A DNA stretch of 52,772 nucleotides from an uncultured Oscillibacter sp. (GTDB taxonomy: Bacteria; Bacillota; Clostridia; Oscillospirales; Oscillospiraceae): the NCBI GenBank assembly GCA_910584995.1, contig CAJUDW010000018.1:1-52772 (forward strand). The letters are read 5' to 3'. Shown piece by piece: positions 22,623 through 31,183 of this stretch; position 1 is the stretch's first letter; each line of letters begins with the position of its first letter. Position numbers and translations under genes: made by a program. The notes below the pieces were generated by a model that was not told where the DNA came from, did no database searches, and worked only from the letters and a program-made list of their open reading frames with translations.

Positions 22623-23654
22623 TCAGCCATTTTCCCCCAGGGCCTCCCGGGCCTTGGCCAGATTTCCGGCAAAAGCGGCGGCATCCAGGGCCCTGTACGC
22701 CTCTGTCAGTTCCACCTGCGCGTTTTTGGCGGCCTCCTGGAGGATGTAATCAAAGTACTCCTCCCGGACATCCTGGGGATTGGTCTCACAGCGGAGAAGG
22801 ATGGAAAACCCCTCCCCGGACTCCAGAATCCCGGAGCACTGCCCCGGCTCCAGAGCCGCCGCGGCCTCCTCCAGGGCGGCAGGCAGGGTCCCGTCCCCTG
22901 CCAGGAAGGTCCGGGGGCCAGCGCTGTCGTCCCCCTCCGCCGCCAGGGCGGGAAAGGCCTCCGCCTTGTCTGGGGCCTGGTTCAGCCGGGAGAAGATCTC
23001 CGCCGCCTTGGCCTGGGCCTCGGACCGATCCGCCCCGATGGGGATCAGCGCCCGATCCACGGTCAGCCAGCCCTGCTCCCGGGCAAACGCGGCCAGATCC
23101 GCCGGGTCGGGGGTTAGGGGGCCGTCATCCGCGCCGTACAGTTCATACAGCTTGCCGTACAGCTGCCCCACCCGGGAGAGAGCCTCAGCCCGGGCCCGGT
23201 TCAGGCCCAGGTTCCCCAGGGCGGCAAGATACTGCTCCTCGCCGCCATAGGAGGCCGTTTTCTCTGTCCAGGCCTCCGCCAGGGCCCCGCTGTCCGCCTC
23301 CCCCAGTACTGCGCCGTACTGCTCCGCCCAGTTCTCCACAACGGCGTAAAGGGCGGCGTCCGCCAGGGCCTGATCCTTGGCGTAGTCCGCCAGGGTGCCG
23401 CCCTCCAGGGGCGCGGCCCAGTCCAGTTCCAGCCCTGCGCCGTCGTACCGGGCCTGAAGCTGGTCGCAGGTAAAGGCCAGCCAGTAAAGGTACTGCCACG
23501 CAGCCACCTCCCGCCCGCCGACAGTCACCAAAACGGTTTCCTCCGGCAAGCCGGAGGCGCTCTCCAGCAGGCCCCCGGAGGGATCCTTTTCTCCCCCGCA
23601 GGCGGAGAGCAGCAGGCACAGCGGCAAAAGCGCGGCAAACAAACGGTTTCTCAT
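22623..23654 (-). CDS. PrsA/SurA-like peptidyl-prolyl isomerase lipoprotein
   Basis: This 343-residue lipoprotein has a signal peptide with lipobox LLLSAC and C19 as lipid anchor. A short linker and a SurA/PrsA-type chaperone region follow (VTVGGREVAAWQYLYWLAFTCDQLQ). A parvulin-like domain at about 195-285 runs from WLTVDRALIPIGADRSEAQAKAAEIFSRL to GFSILLRCE. The parvulin core is short and some usual motifs are weak, so isomerase activity is uncertain. It probably acts outside the membrane in folding exported proteins. A PrsA-like gene just downstream of mfd is common in Clostridia. The mfd terminator at 23749 separates them. Confidence 0.78.
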   Translation of the reverse strand: MRNRLFAALLPLCLLLSACGGEKDPSGGLLESASGLPEETVLVTVGGREVAAWQYLYWLAFTCDQLQARYDGAGLELDWAAPLEGGTLADYAKDQALADAALYAVVENWAEQYGAVLGEADSGALAEAWTEKTASYGGEEQYLAALGNLGLNRARAEALSRVGQLYGKLYELYGADDGPLTPDPADLAAFAREQGWLTVDRALIPIGADRSEAQAKAAEIFSRLNQAPDKAEAFPALAAEGDDSAGPRTFLAGDGTLPAALEEAAAALEPGQCSGILESGEGFSILLRCETNPQDVREEYFDYILQEAAKNAQVELTEAYRALDAAAFAGNLAKAREALGENG

Positions 23655-23748
23655 GGGCGGATTCCTCCCTCATCATGGCGGACGGGCGTCCGGCTCGTCC
23701 CTCCCTAATATATGAGGGGCAGGGCGGATCCATGACAGGGAAGGCAGG

Positions 23749-23772
23749 GAAAAACCGCCCCTGGCGGGGCGG
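23749..23772 (-). terminator. terminator of mfd
   Basis: A 7-bp GC stem CCGCCCC/GGGGCGG (23755-23761 with 23766-23772) is followed on the minus strand by TTTTT. It lies 21 bases beyond the mfd stop. Confidence 0.8.
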
Positions 23773-23793
23773 CCTCCCTGTTCCGATATTCGG

Positions 23794-26700
23794 TTATTCC
23801 TGCCCTTGGGGCGCCTGGGCCAGGCGGAGATCCTCCACCAGTTCCATGGCGGATTCCAGGGGATCCCCACCGGGGCGCAGCTTCAATTGAATGGACGGGG
23901 ACTCGCCGGCGGCGATGCTGAGGCGGCCCTTGTACTTCGCCTGCCCGCACACGGCCACCACCGCCTCCGGGTGGAAAACCGCCAGCTGGAGCCGCAGGAC
24001 ATCCCCTTTCTGGGAGATGTCCGATACCCCGACCCTGGCGGCGGCGGCCCGGAGGAGGGCCACATCCAGCAGCGCCAGCACAGACTTGGGCGTCTCGCCG
24101 TAGCGATCCAGCAGTTCATCCAGCAGGTCGGAGGAATCGTCGTCTGTGCGGATGGCGGCAATGCGGCGGTAGAGATCCATCCGTTGCTCCGGGGAGGGGA
24201 CGTACCAGTCCGGGATGTTGGCGCTGACGGTGAGATCCGCCGCGCACTCCGTCTCCACCGGCTTCGCCTCCCCCCGTTCCTCTAGGACCGCCTCCTCCAA
24301 AAGTTTCAGGTACATATCGTACCCCACGCTCATGAGATACCCGGACTGCTCCGGGCCCAGCAGGTTGCCCGCGCCCCGAATCTCCAAATCCCGCATCGCA
24401 ATTTTGAAGCCGGAGCCGAATTCCACGTATTCCCGGATGGCGGAGAGCCGCTTGGCGGCGATCTCCTGGAGGATCTTCCCCTTCCGGAAGGTCAGGTAGG
24501 CGTAGGCCCGGCGGGAACTGCGGCCGATGCGGCCCCGGATCTGGTGCAGCTGGGCCAAGCCCATCTTGTCGGCGTCCTCAATGATCAGGGTATTCACATT
24601 GGGGATGTCGATACCGGTCTCAATGATGGTGGTGCAGACCAGCACGTCTGCCTCACCCTCCACCATGGCCTGCATGACGGCGGAAAGTTCCTGCTCCGTC
24701 ATCTTCCCGTGGCCGGTGACCACATGGGCCTCCGGCCCCAGCATCTTCTGGATGCGGGAGGCGGTGAGATCAATGGTCTCCACCCGGTTGTGGAGGTAGT
24801 AGATCTGGCCGCCCCGGGCCAGTTCCTTCCGCATGGCGTCCTCCAGGATGGCCCAGTCGTGCTCCAGGACATAGGTCTGCACCGGCTGGCGGCCCACCGG
24901 GGGCTCCTCAATGGAGGACATGTCCCGCAGGCCGGAGAGGGCCATGTTCAGCGTCCGGGGGATGGGGGTGGCGGAGAGGGTCAGCACGTCCACCTGGCGG
25001 CTCATCTCCTTCAGCCGCTCCTTGTGGCTCACGCCGAAGCGCTGCTCCTCGTCGATAATCAGGAGGCCCAGATCCCGGAACTCCATCCCCTTCTGCAGCA
25101 GCTTGTGGGTGCCGATGAGAAGATCCAGGCTGCCGGTGCGGGCCTCCTCCAGAATCCGCTTGGCCTCCTTGGCGGAGGTAAACCGGGAGAGGGCCTCTAT
25201 TTTCACAGGGAAATCCTTGAACCGCCCGCTGGCGGTGGCGTAATGCTGTTGGGCCAGGACGGTGGTAGGCACCAGGATGGCGGCCTGCTTCCCGTCCAGC
25301 ACGCACTTCATCACCGCCCGGAGGGCCACCTCCGTCTTGCCGTAGCCCACGTCGCCGCAGAGGAGGCGATCCATGGGCCGGGGCTTTTCCATATCCGCCT
25401 TGATCTCCTCCACCGCCCGCAGCTGATCGTCGGTCTCGGCATAGGGAAAGGCCTCCTCGAATTCCCGCTGCCAGGGGGAGTCCGGGGAAAAGGCGTGGCC
25501 GGGGCGGCGCTGGCGTTCGGCATACAGGGCGGTGAGGCCCTTGGCCAGATCTTTGGCTGCCCGCTTGGCCTTGGTCTTCTGCTTGGTCCACTCAGTGCCC
25601 CCCAGCTTGTTCAGCTTCTGCCGGTCCTGATCCTCACCGCCGCCAATATATTTGCTCACCAGATCCAGCTGGGTGGCGGGAACGTAGAGGCAGTCACCTG
25701 CGGCGTAGTCAATCTTGATATAATCCTTCTCCACGCCGTCCACCGGCATCCGCTGGATGCCCGCGAACCGGCCCACGCCGTGGTGGACATGCACCACCAG
25801 ATCGCCGGGGGAGAGATCGGTATAGGACTGGATTTTCTGGCGGTTGGAGGCCTGTTTCAGCTTCAGCCGCTTGGTGGGGGTGGACGTCAGCTGCCCCTCC
25901 GTCAGCACCGCAAGGCGCAGCTGGGGCCACTCGCTGCCGGCGGACAACGCCCCCAGCGTAATCCGGACCTCCCCGGGCCCGGGCATAGCCCCGCCGTTCA
26001 AATCCAGCACAGAGGGGATGCCCCGCTCCTCCAGCAGCCGCTGGAGGTTTCTGCCCCGGGCCTCGCCGCCGCAGAGCACCAGGACGGAACTGCCGTTTTC
26101 CCGGTAGTGGGCCAGATCTGTCACCGCTGTCTCCAGGCTCCCGCCGTAAGAGGAAAGCTGGCGGGCATCCATACCCAGCAGGCCCCGGGGCCGCAAGGGA
26201 TGGCGGGAGGTGGGAAGGGCATCCGCCATGATGACGGGGAATTCCTCCAGCGCGCCGTACAGTTCCTCGGCGGAGAGCAGGAGCCGGGCGTAATCCCCGG
26301 CCATGATCCCGGCCTCCAGCAGGACCTCCACATCCTGCCGGTTTTGCAGAAGGACGCCCTTCACCCGCTCGTCCACCCGTCCCCCCTCGCAGAGGAACAC
26401 CACCGTGTCCGGCGGCAGGTAGTGGACGCCTGCCGTCACATCCGGGTAGACGGCGGCAAGATAGCGATCCATGCCGCCGGGGACAGCGCCGTTTAGCAGC
26501 CGCTCCGCGTCCTCCCGGAGGCGATCCACCGTCTTTTCGGTTTTCTGCTTTTTGGCAAGCTTCTCCGCCAGGGCGGAGATCTTCCGGCCCAGGCCCTCCA
26601 GCCCGCCCTTGGTGCTGTGGGGCAGCACCTCAGCGGCAGGCAGCAGCAATGCCTGGGGGATGTTGTTGATCCGGCGCTGGGTGGCGGGGTCGAAGGTACC

Positions 26701-27309
26701 CATGGAGTCGATTTCATCGTCAAAAAACTCGCACCGGACCGGCTCCCGCATCAGGGGGGAGAACACGTCCAGGATACCGCCCCGCAGGGCGAACTGGCCC
26801 ACGCCCTCCACCTGCTGGCAGCGGGTGTAACCCGCGGCAAGGAGGCGCTCCGCCAGCCCCTGCAAGTCTGCCCGCTCCCCGACTTTCAGCGTCACCGCCA
26901 GGCTCTTCAGCAGGGACGGCGGCAGGGTCCGGGCCATGAGGGCGTCGGCGGTGGCCACGGTCAGGGACGCTTCTCCCCTGGCCAGGGCATACAGGGCTGC
27001 CAGGCGGCTCCGCTCCCAGTCCCGGGAGGACACCGCCCCCGGCTGAAGCTGCCACTCCCGGGCCAGCAGCGTCACCGGCGAAATGCCGGTCAGGGCGGAC
27101 AGATCCCCCGCCAGCTGACGGGCCTCCCGCTCGTCGCCGCAGACGAACACCGCCGGGCGGCCTGCGGCCCGGGCCACGGCGGCCCCCACGCAAGCCCGGT
27201 GAACCGGCTGGAGGCCCGTCACGGCGGCGGGACAGCCCCCCTCCTCCACCCGCCGGATCAGTTCCGCAACTTCCGGCAGCGCCTGTAATTGTTTCAGGAA
27301 TGGTTCCAT
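23794..27309 (-). CDS. mfd: transcription-repair coupling factor
   Basis: Mfd is an ATP-driven translocase that removes stalled RNA polymerase from damaged DNA and recruits UvrA. The 1171-residue length is normal. The UvrB-like domain (about 1-350) is followed by the RNAP-interacting domain near 510-580 (LSPGDLVVHVHHGVGRFAGIQ). The helicase motor has Walker A CGDVGYGKTE, DEEQRFG, TLSATPIPRTL and, in motor domain 2, IRGRIGRSSRRAYAYL. The TRCF C-terminal domain closes it. ATG 27309 is the only good N-terminal match (MEPFLKQLQALPEV). It follows pth and a 100-residue unknown gene, as in the conserved glmU-prs-pth-mfd order. Confidence 0.96.
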   Translation of the reverse strand: MEPFLKQLQALPEVAELIRRVEEGGCPAAVTGLQPVHRACVGAAVARAAGRPAVFVCGDEREARQLAGDLSALTGISPVTLLAREWQLQPGAVSSRDWERSRLAALYALARGEASLTVATADALMARTLPPSLLKSLAVTLKVGERADLQGLAERLLAAGYTRCQQVEGVGQFALRGGILDVFSPLMREPVRCEFFDDEIDSMGTFDPATQRRINNIPQALLLPAAEVLPHSTKGGLEGLGRKISALAEKLAKKQKTEKTVDRLREDAERLLNGAVPGGMDRYLAAVYPDVTAGVHYLPPDTVVFLCEGGRVDERVKGVLLQNRQDVEVLLEAGIMAGDYARLLLSAEELYGALEEFPVIMADALPTSRHPLRPRGLLGMDARQLSSYGGSLETAVTDLAHYRENGSSVLVLCGGEARGRNLQRLLEERGIPSVLDLNGGAMPGPGEVRITLGALSAGSEWPQLRLAVLTEGQLTSTPTKRLKLKQASNRQKIQSYTDLSPGDLVVHVHHGVGRFAGIQRMPVDGVEKDYIKIDYAAGDCLYVPATQLDLVSKYIGGGEDQDRQKLNKLGGTEWTKQKTKAKRAAKDLAKGLTALYAERQRRPGHAFSPDSPWQREFEEAFPYAETDDQLRAVEEIKADMEKPRPMDRLLCGDVGYGKTEVALRAVMKCVLDGKQAAILVPTTVLAQQHYATASGRFKDFPVKIEALSRFTSAKEAKRILEEARTGSLDLLIGTHKLLQKGMEFRDLGLLIIDEEQRFGVSHKERLKEMSRQVDVLTLSATPIPRTLNMALSGLRDMSSIEEPPVGRQPVQTYVLEHDWAILEDAMRKELARGGQIYYLHNRVETIDLTASRIQKMLGPEAHVVTGHGKMTEQELSAVMQAMVEGEADVLVCTTIIETGIDIPNVNTLIIEDADKMGLAQLHQIRGRIGRSSRRAYAYLTFRKGKILQEIAAKRLSAIREYVEFGSGFKIAMRDLEIRGAGNLLGPEQSGYLMSVGYDMYLKLLEEAVLEERGEAKPVETECAADLTVSANIPDWYVPSPEQRMDLYRRIAAIRTDDDSSDLLDELLDRYGETPKSVLALLDVALLRAAAARVGVSDISQKGDVLRLQLAVFHPEAVVAVCGQAKYKGRLSIAAGESPSIQLKLRPGGDPLESAMELVEDLRLAQAPQGQE

Positions 27310-27465
27310 AATCCTCTACCTTTGCTAAAATTTGGAAGGCCCGGACGCGGCTGGCCCCCAGGCTTGGATTTATCTGCATTATATGGCGGTTTTGCCAAAA
27401 AATTGCTTCCGCCCGGTTTTGATGCCAAGCTGCGGCCTCCCCGGGAAAACACCAGAGAGGGCTGT

Positions 27466-27768
27466 TCAAAAGTTAAAGTACGGAAGATCCCGGTACTCCG
27501 GAGGAAGCGTCTCCCCCAGCCCGGTCCAGCCCAGGTTCCGGATCAAGGCGGACGGCTCTTCCGGAAATCGATACGTGTTCAGATAGTTGATAAAATCCTG
27601 TTCGTTATAGCAGACGACCCCGTTTACCCGGTATTTCCCGGCATCGGGACTGTGCCAGAGCCATTCGCAGCAGAACTCCATACAATAGGCCTCAAGGTTA
27701 TCCGCCACTGCGTCGGGAACCGTGTATACCACACTGTCCCCGTCCGCGCTTAAAATCACAGGCTTCAT
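27466..27768 (-). CDS. hypothetical protein between pth and mfd
   Basis: This 100-residue acidic protein starts MKPVILSADGDSVVYTVPDAVADNLEAYCMEFCCEWLW and ends PPEYRDLPYFNF. It has several aromatic residues but no membrane segment and no zinc motif. The frame is open to 27915, but GGAGGTGGAT just before ATG 27768 fixes the start. In B. subtilis the corresponding place holds fin, an anti-sigma-F zinc protein; this gene lacks the Cys pairs of Fin and is not the same family by eye. It lies 95 bases after pth and 156 before mfd on the same strand. Function unknown. Confidence 0.72.
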   Translation of the reverse strand: MKPVILSADGDSVVYTVPDAVADNLEAYCMEFCCEWLWHSPDAGKYRVNGVVCYNEQDFINYLNTYRFPEEPSALIRNLGWTGLGETLPPEYRDLPYFNF

Positions 27769-27863
27769 ATCCACCTCCAAGCATAGATCCGTCCCGGGTT
27801 CCGGAGCCTCTTGTCCCGGAGGGCGCATCAGGGGCGGCTGTCCACCGTCCCTTCCGCCTGTCC

Positions 27864-28454
27864 TTACCCGTTGAAATCGTTCATGGCCTTTTGGCAGCCG
27901 TGACCGATGATGCACTCCGCCGCCTCAATGGCCCGCCGGAAGCTTTCCAGCAATACCTCCCGATCCTTCTGGGAGGGCACGCCGATAACCCAGCCGATCA
28001 TGTCCCCGTCCCCGCCGGGCGCACCGGTGCCGATTTTAATCCGGGGAAAATCCTGGGTGCCCAGGTGGGAGATAATGCTTTTGATGCCGTTGTGCCCTCC
28101 GGCGGATCCGGTAGGCCGTACCCGCAGCTTCCCCACGGGAAGGGACACGTCGTCATAGATGATCAGCACCCGTTCCGGCGGGATTTTGTAAAACCGGGCA
28201 GCCTCACCCACGGCCTCGCCGGAGAGGTTCATATAAGTCTGGGGCTTCATCACCAGGCACTTAGCCCCCGCCAGGTTGATCATGTTGTAGGCGGATTTGA
28301 ATTTTACCTTGTTGAGTTTCACCCCCTCCCGCTCTGCCAGGAGATCCACGGTGAGGAAGCCCATGTTGTGGCGGGTGTTGGCATACTTCTGGCCAGGATT
28401 TCCCAGCCCCGCCACCAGCCATTCCACGGCGGCGGATTTATTGTCGAACAGCAT
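27864..28454 (-). CDS. pth: peptidyl-tRNA hydrolase
   Basis: Pth releases peptides from prematurely dropped peptidyl-tRNA. The 196-residue length is normal. The catalytic His is H29 in NTRHNMGF, with GLGNPG at 16-21, MKPQTYMNLSG in the middle, DDVSLPVGKLRVRPTGSAGGHNG near residue 100, and a C-terminal helix covering the cleft. The ATG at 28454 follows AAGGAGCAACT. It starts the pth-unknown-mfd unit after the terminator behind prs. Confidence 0.95.
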   Translation of the reverse strand: MLFDNKSAAVEWLVAGLGNPGQKYANTRHNMGFLTVDLLAEREGVKLNKVKFKSAYNMINLAGAKCLVMKPQTYMNLSGEAVGEAARFYKIPPERVLIIYDDVSLPVGKLRVRPTGSAGGHNGIKSIISHLGTQDFPRIKIGTGAPGGDGDMIGWVIGVPSQKDREVLLESFRRAIEAAECIIGHGCQKAMNDFNG

Positions 28455-28521
28455 AGTTGCTCCTTAAACAAAAAAATCAGCAGGCCCAAAACCGCAGGAA
28501 ACAGCCTGCGGAACGCCCGCA

Positions 28522-28547
28522 AAGGCGGGAAATTTCTTTCCCGCCTT
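28522..28547 (-). terminator. hairpin between prs and pth
   Basis: A perfect 11-bp stem AAGGCGGGAAA/TTTCCCGCCTT with a 4-base loop lies 28 bases after the prs stop. A second 7-bp stem (CCGCAGG/CCTGCGG) lies at about 28490-28509. No long T run follows, so it may only partly terminate or may mark an RNA processing point. Confidence 0.6.
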
Positions 28548-28575
28548 CTGCTTATCAAAGATCTGCCGTCCCCTC

Positions 28576-29535
28576 TCAGCGGAAGAGTTTGGAAATAGAC
28601 ACTTCCTGATAAATCCGCTCAATGGCCTCGGCAAACATGGGCGCCACAGAGAGGTACTTCAGCTTGCTGCACTTGGCGGCGTCGATGGCGGGGATGGTGT
28701 CCAGCAGGGCCAGTTCCTGGATGGGGCTGGCCTCCAGCCGCTCCAGGGCGGGGCCGGACAGCACACCGTGGGAGGCGCAGGCATGGATGCTCTTGGCCCC
28801 GCCTACCTCAATCAGCGCCTGGGCGGCGTTGCAGAGGGACCCGGCGGTATCCACCAAATCGTCGAAGAGGATGCAGTCCTTGCCGGTGACGTCGCCGATG
28901 ACGTTCATCACCTCACACTGGTTGGCCTTCTGGCGGCGCTTATCCACAATGGCCAGATTCATATGGAGTTTCTGGGCGAAGGCACGGGCACGGGCCACGC
29001 TGCCCACGTCGGGAGAAACCACCATCATATCCTCGCAGGCAGAGCCGAACTTCTTGGCATAGTAGTCCACAAAAATGGGATTGCCTGCCAGATTGTCCAC
29101 AGGGATATCAAAGAAACCCTGGATCTGGGAGGCGTGGAGATCCATGGTCAGCACCCGGTCTGCCCCGGCGGCGGTGATCATATTAGCCACCAGCTTGGCA
29201 GTGATGGGATCCCGAGCCTTGGCTTTCCGATCCTGCCGGGCATAGCCGAAATAGGGGATGACGGCGGTGATCCGGCCTGCCGAAGCCCGCTTGAGGGCGT
29301 CAATCATAATGAGCAGTTCCATCAGGTGGCGGTTGACAGGGTTACAGGTGGATTGGACAACGAATACGTCGCTGCCTCGAACAGTTTCGTACAGAGACGC
29401 AAAAATTTCGCCGTCTGAGAAGCTTCCAATCTCGGACTCGCCCAGTTTGATGCCCATCAGGCGGCAGATGGCGTCCGCCAGCTTGGGATTGGAGTTGCCG
29501 GAGAAAACTTTAATATCCTTACCGTGAGAAATCAT
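28576..29535 (-). CDS. prs: ribose-phosphate pyrophosphokinase
   Basis: Prs makes PRPP from ribose-5-phosphate and ATP for purine, pyrimidine, His and Trp synthesis. It has 319 residues, with the flexible loop YARQDRKAKARDPITAK near 97-113, DLHASQIQGFFDIPVDNL, and the PRPP-binding motif DCILFDDLVDTAGSL. The ATG at 29535 follows AGAGG and AAGGGT. It lies 47 bases after the GlmU-like gene on the same strand, the classic Firmicute arrangement. Confidence 0.96.
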   Translation of the reverse strand: MISHGKDIKVFSGNSNPKLADAICRLMGIKLGESEIGSFSDGEIFASLYETVRGSDVFVVQSTCNPVNRHLMELLIMIDALKRASAGRITAVIPYFGYARQDRKAKARDPITAKLVANMITAAGADRVLTMDLHASQIQGFFDIPVDNLAGNPIFVDYYAKKFGSACEDMMVVSPDVGSVARARAFAQKLHMNLAIVDKRRQKANQCEVMNVIGDVTGKDCILFDDLVDTAGSLCNAAQALIEVGGAKSIHACASHGVLSGPALERLEASPIQELALLDTIPAIDAAKCSKLKYLSVAPMFAEAIERIYQEVSISKLFR

Positions 29536-29582
29536 ACCCTTACGACCTCTTTTCCTGTGTAAATTTTAAAAATGTTAACTTG

Positions 29583-30809
29583 TCATTTTTTATTTTCATG
29601 AAGCTGTCTCCGGCGGGCTGCCCAGCCCTCCCGGTTCTCCTGGCGCTTCCGGGCCACCGCCAGGGCGTCCGGCGGAACTTCCTGGGTGATGGTGCTGCCT
29701 GCGGCGATATAGGAGCCCGCCCCCACAGTAACCGGGGCGATGAGGTTGGTGTTGCAGCCGATGAAAGCGCCGTCGCCGATGGTGCAGCGGAATTTCTGGA
29801 ATCCGTCATAGTTGGAGGTGATGGTGCCGCAGCCGAAATTGACGCCTGCGCCTACGTCGGCATCGCCCACATAGGTGAGGTGGGACATCTTGGTGCCCTC
29901 CCCTAGGACGCAGTTTTTCAGCTGGACGAACGCGCCCACGTGGCACTTGGGCCCTACGGTGCAGCCGGGCCGGATGTGGGCGAAGGGCCCCACGTCCGTG
30001 CCGGCGCCCAGGGCGCTCTCATAGACCTGTGAGGCGTTGATGATCACATGCTCCCCAACGGCGCAGCGATCCACCACCGCATTGGGGCCGACGGCGCAGC
30101 CCTCCGCAAAGGTGCTGCCGCTGAGTTGGGAGGCATTGACGGACACGCCGTCCGCCAGGGTGCAGCTGTCAAGCACGGCCTGGGGGCCGACGGTGCAGCC
30201 CGCCCCGATTACGGTCTCGCCCCGGATCATGGTCCCGGGCAGCAGCAGGGTGCCCTGCCCGATGACCGCCCTGGGGTCGATGTAGACAGCGGCAGGATCC
30301 AGTATACGGACACCGTTTTTCTGATGCCCTTTGATAATCCGTTCCCGCAGGACCGGCTCCAGTTCCGCCACGGTGTCCATCCCGAACACCGGCAGCCAGC
30401 CGGGAACCAGTTCCGCGCCGGAAACGTTGTTGGTCATCCGCTCCCGCCAGGATTCCCGCAGGTGGGTACCCGCCGCCTGGTAGACAAAGCCCGCGCCCGC
30501 CTCCGCTACAGGCAGGGCTGCCCGGGGGAAGACCAGGATGGGATCCTCCGTATCCAGGAAGGCCGTCAAATCCGCGGCCTGCTCAGAAACGGATACCTCT
30601 GTGTCCTCCGGAAAGCAGGCCCGGGCCTGGGCGGCAAACCGGGGGCCGCAGACAACAAAGAACCGCCTGACGCCGTCGGCAAGCAAACGTTTGCTCATCC
30701 AGGAGAGGATTGGGCAGAATAACACGGCTTCCAGCATCAGCGGTTTGGCGTGGGCGGGGATCGAGGCGTCCTCCTCCATAATCAGCACGGCGCCCTTTGG
30801 TCGATTCAT
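29583..30809 (-). CDS. GlmU-like protein with intact acetyltransferase and degenerate uridylyltransferase domain
   Basis: The C-terminal ~240 residues form a left-handed beta-helix of hexapeptide repeats. They hold the glucosamine-1-phosphate acetyltransferase residues: H310 in SHLTYVGDA, then NFGCGTITSNYDGFQKFRCTIGDG. The N-terminal ~170 residues correspond to the nucleotidyltransferase domain but are short. The expected LxxGxGTRMxSxxPK nucleotide loop reads AVLIMEEDASIPAHAKPL, so UTP binding is probably lost. Total 408 residues against ~455 for GlmU. The frame is open to 30839; ATG 30809 follows AAGGAGG. It heads the glmU-prs unit. A separate uridylyltransferase elsewhere would be needed for UDP-GlcNAc if this reading is right. 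Confidence 0.82.
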   Translation of the reverse strand: MNRPKGAVLIMEEDASIPAHAKPLMLEAVLFCPILSWMSKRLLADGVRRFFVVCGPRFAAQARACFPEDTEVSVSEQAADLTAFLDTEDPILVFPRAALPVAEAGAGFVYQAAGTHLRESWRERMTNNVSGAELVPGWLPVFGMDTVAELEPVLRERIIKGHQKNGVRILDPAAVYIDPRAVIGQGTLLLPGTMIRGETVIGAGCTVGPQAVLDSCTLADGVSVNASQLSGSTFAEGCAVGPNAVVDRCAVGEHVIINASQVYESALGAGTDVGPFAHIRPGCTVGPKCHVGAFVQLKNCVLGEGTKMSHLTYVGDADVGAGVNFGCGTITSNYDGFQKFRCTIGDGAFIGCNTNLIAPVTVGAGSYIAAGSTITQEVPPDALAVARKRQENREGWAARRRQLHENKK

Positions 30810-30860
30810 CGGCGGTTTCCTCCTTTTTTCACACGTCAAAACATGAATCCTACAACAGAA

Positions 30861-30901
30861 CCTCCGGGACCGCCGGGGGGCTCCCGGCGGGGAGGCTTTT
30901 T
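30861..30901. promoter_or_regulatory. strong hairpin in glmU leader
   Basis: CCTCC (30861-30865) pairs with GGAGG (30891-30895), and CCGCCGGG (30870-30877) with CCCGGCGG (30883-30890). A CTTTTT tail follows on the plus strand. No rightward gene precedes it, so on the plus strand it has nothing to terminate. On the minus strand it falls in the 5' leader of the GlmU-like gene, just after a candidate TATAAT (30917-30912). Role unclear. Confidence 0.45.
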
Positions 30902-30911
30902 CTCTGCGTAT

Positions 30912-30917
30912 ATTATA
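30912..30917 (-). promoter_or_regulatory. candidate -10 element for glmU-like gene
   Basis: TATAAT on the minus strand has only a poor -35 (CTGGAT) 17 bases upstream. The remaining ~190 bases to the trmL promoter are AT-rich and contain nothing else recognised. Confidence 0.45.
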
Positions 30918-31112
30918 ACAGAGTCCGGCGGAAAATCCAGTAGTTCCGTGAAAAATAATCCTGTTTTTTCAGGGCGGCGCAATTTTTTATCAAAACTCAC
31001 GATTTTCCCCCCTTTTCCGCCAAAAAATCCCGGGAATTTTTTCGCACTTTGAGAGGTTTTGCTTCACTTGCCGGATTCTCTTTGAAAAATTGGATTTTTT
31101 TACACATAATAG

Positions 31113-31141
31113 TTGAATTTACCGCGGCAAAGGGGTACAAT
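31113..31141 (+). promoter_or_regulatory. promoter of trmL
   Basis: TTGAAT (31113-31118) and TACAAT (31136-31141) have a 17-base spacer. The start would be near 31148, about 36 bases before the coding sequence. Confidence 0.7.
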
Positions 31142-31183
31142 AACAATCGTTCTACGAACATGCGGGGAGGGAATATCGGTTAC

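Noticed and set aside
24544..26496. 650-codon rightward open frame
   Set aside because: It is antisense to mfd; His/Leu/Gly-rich shadow composition.
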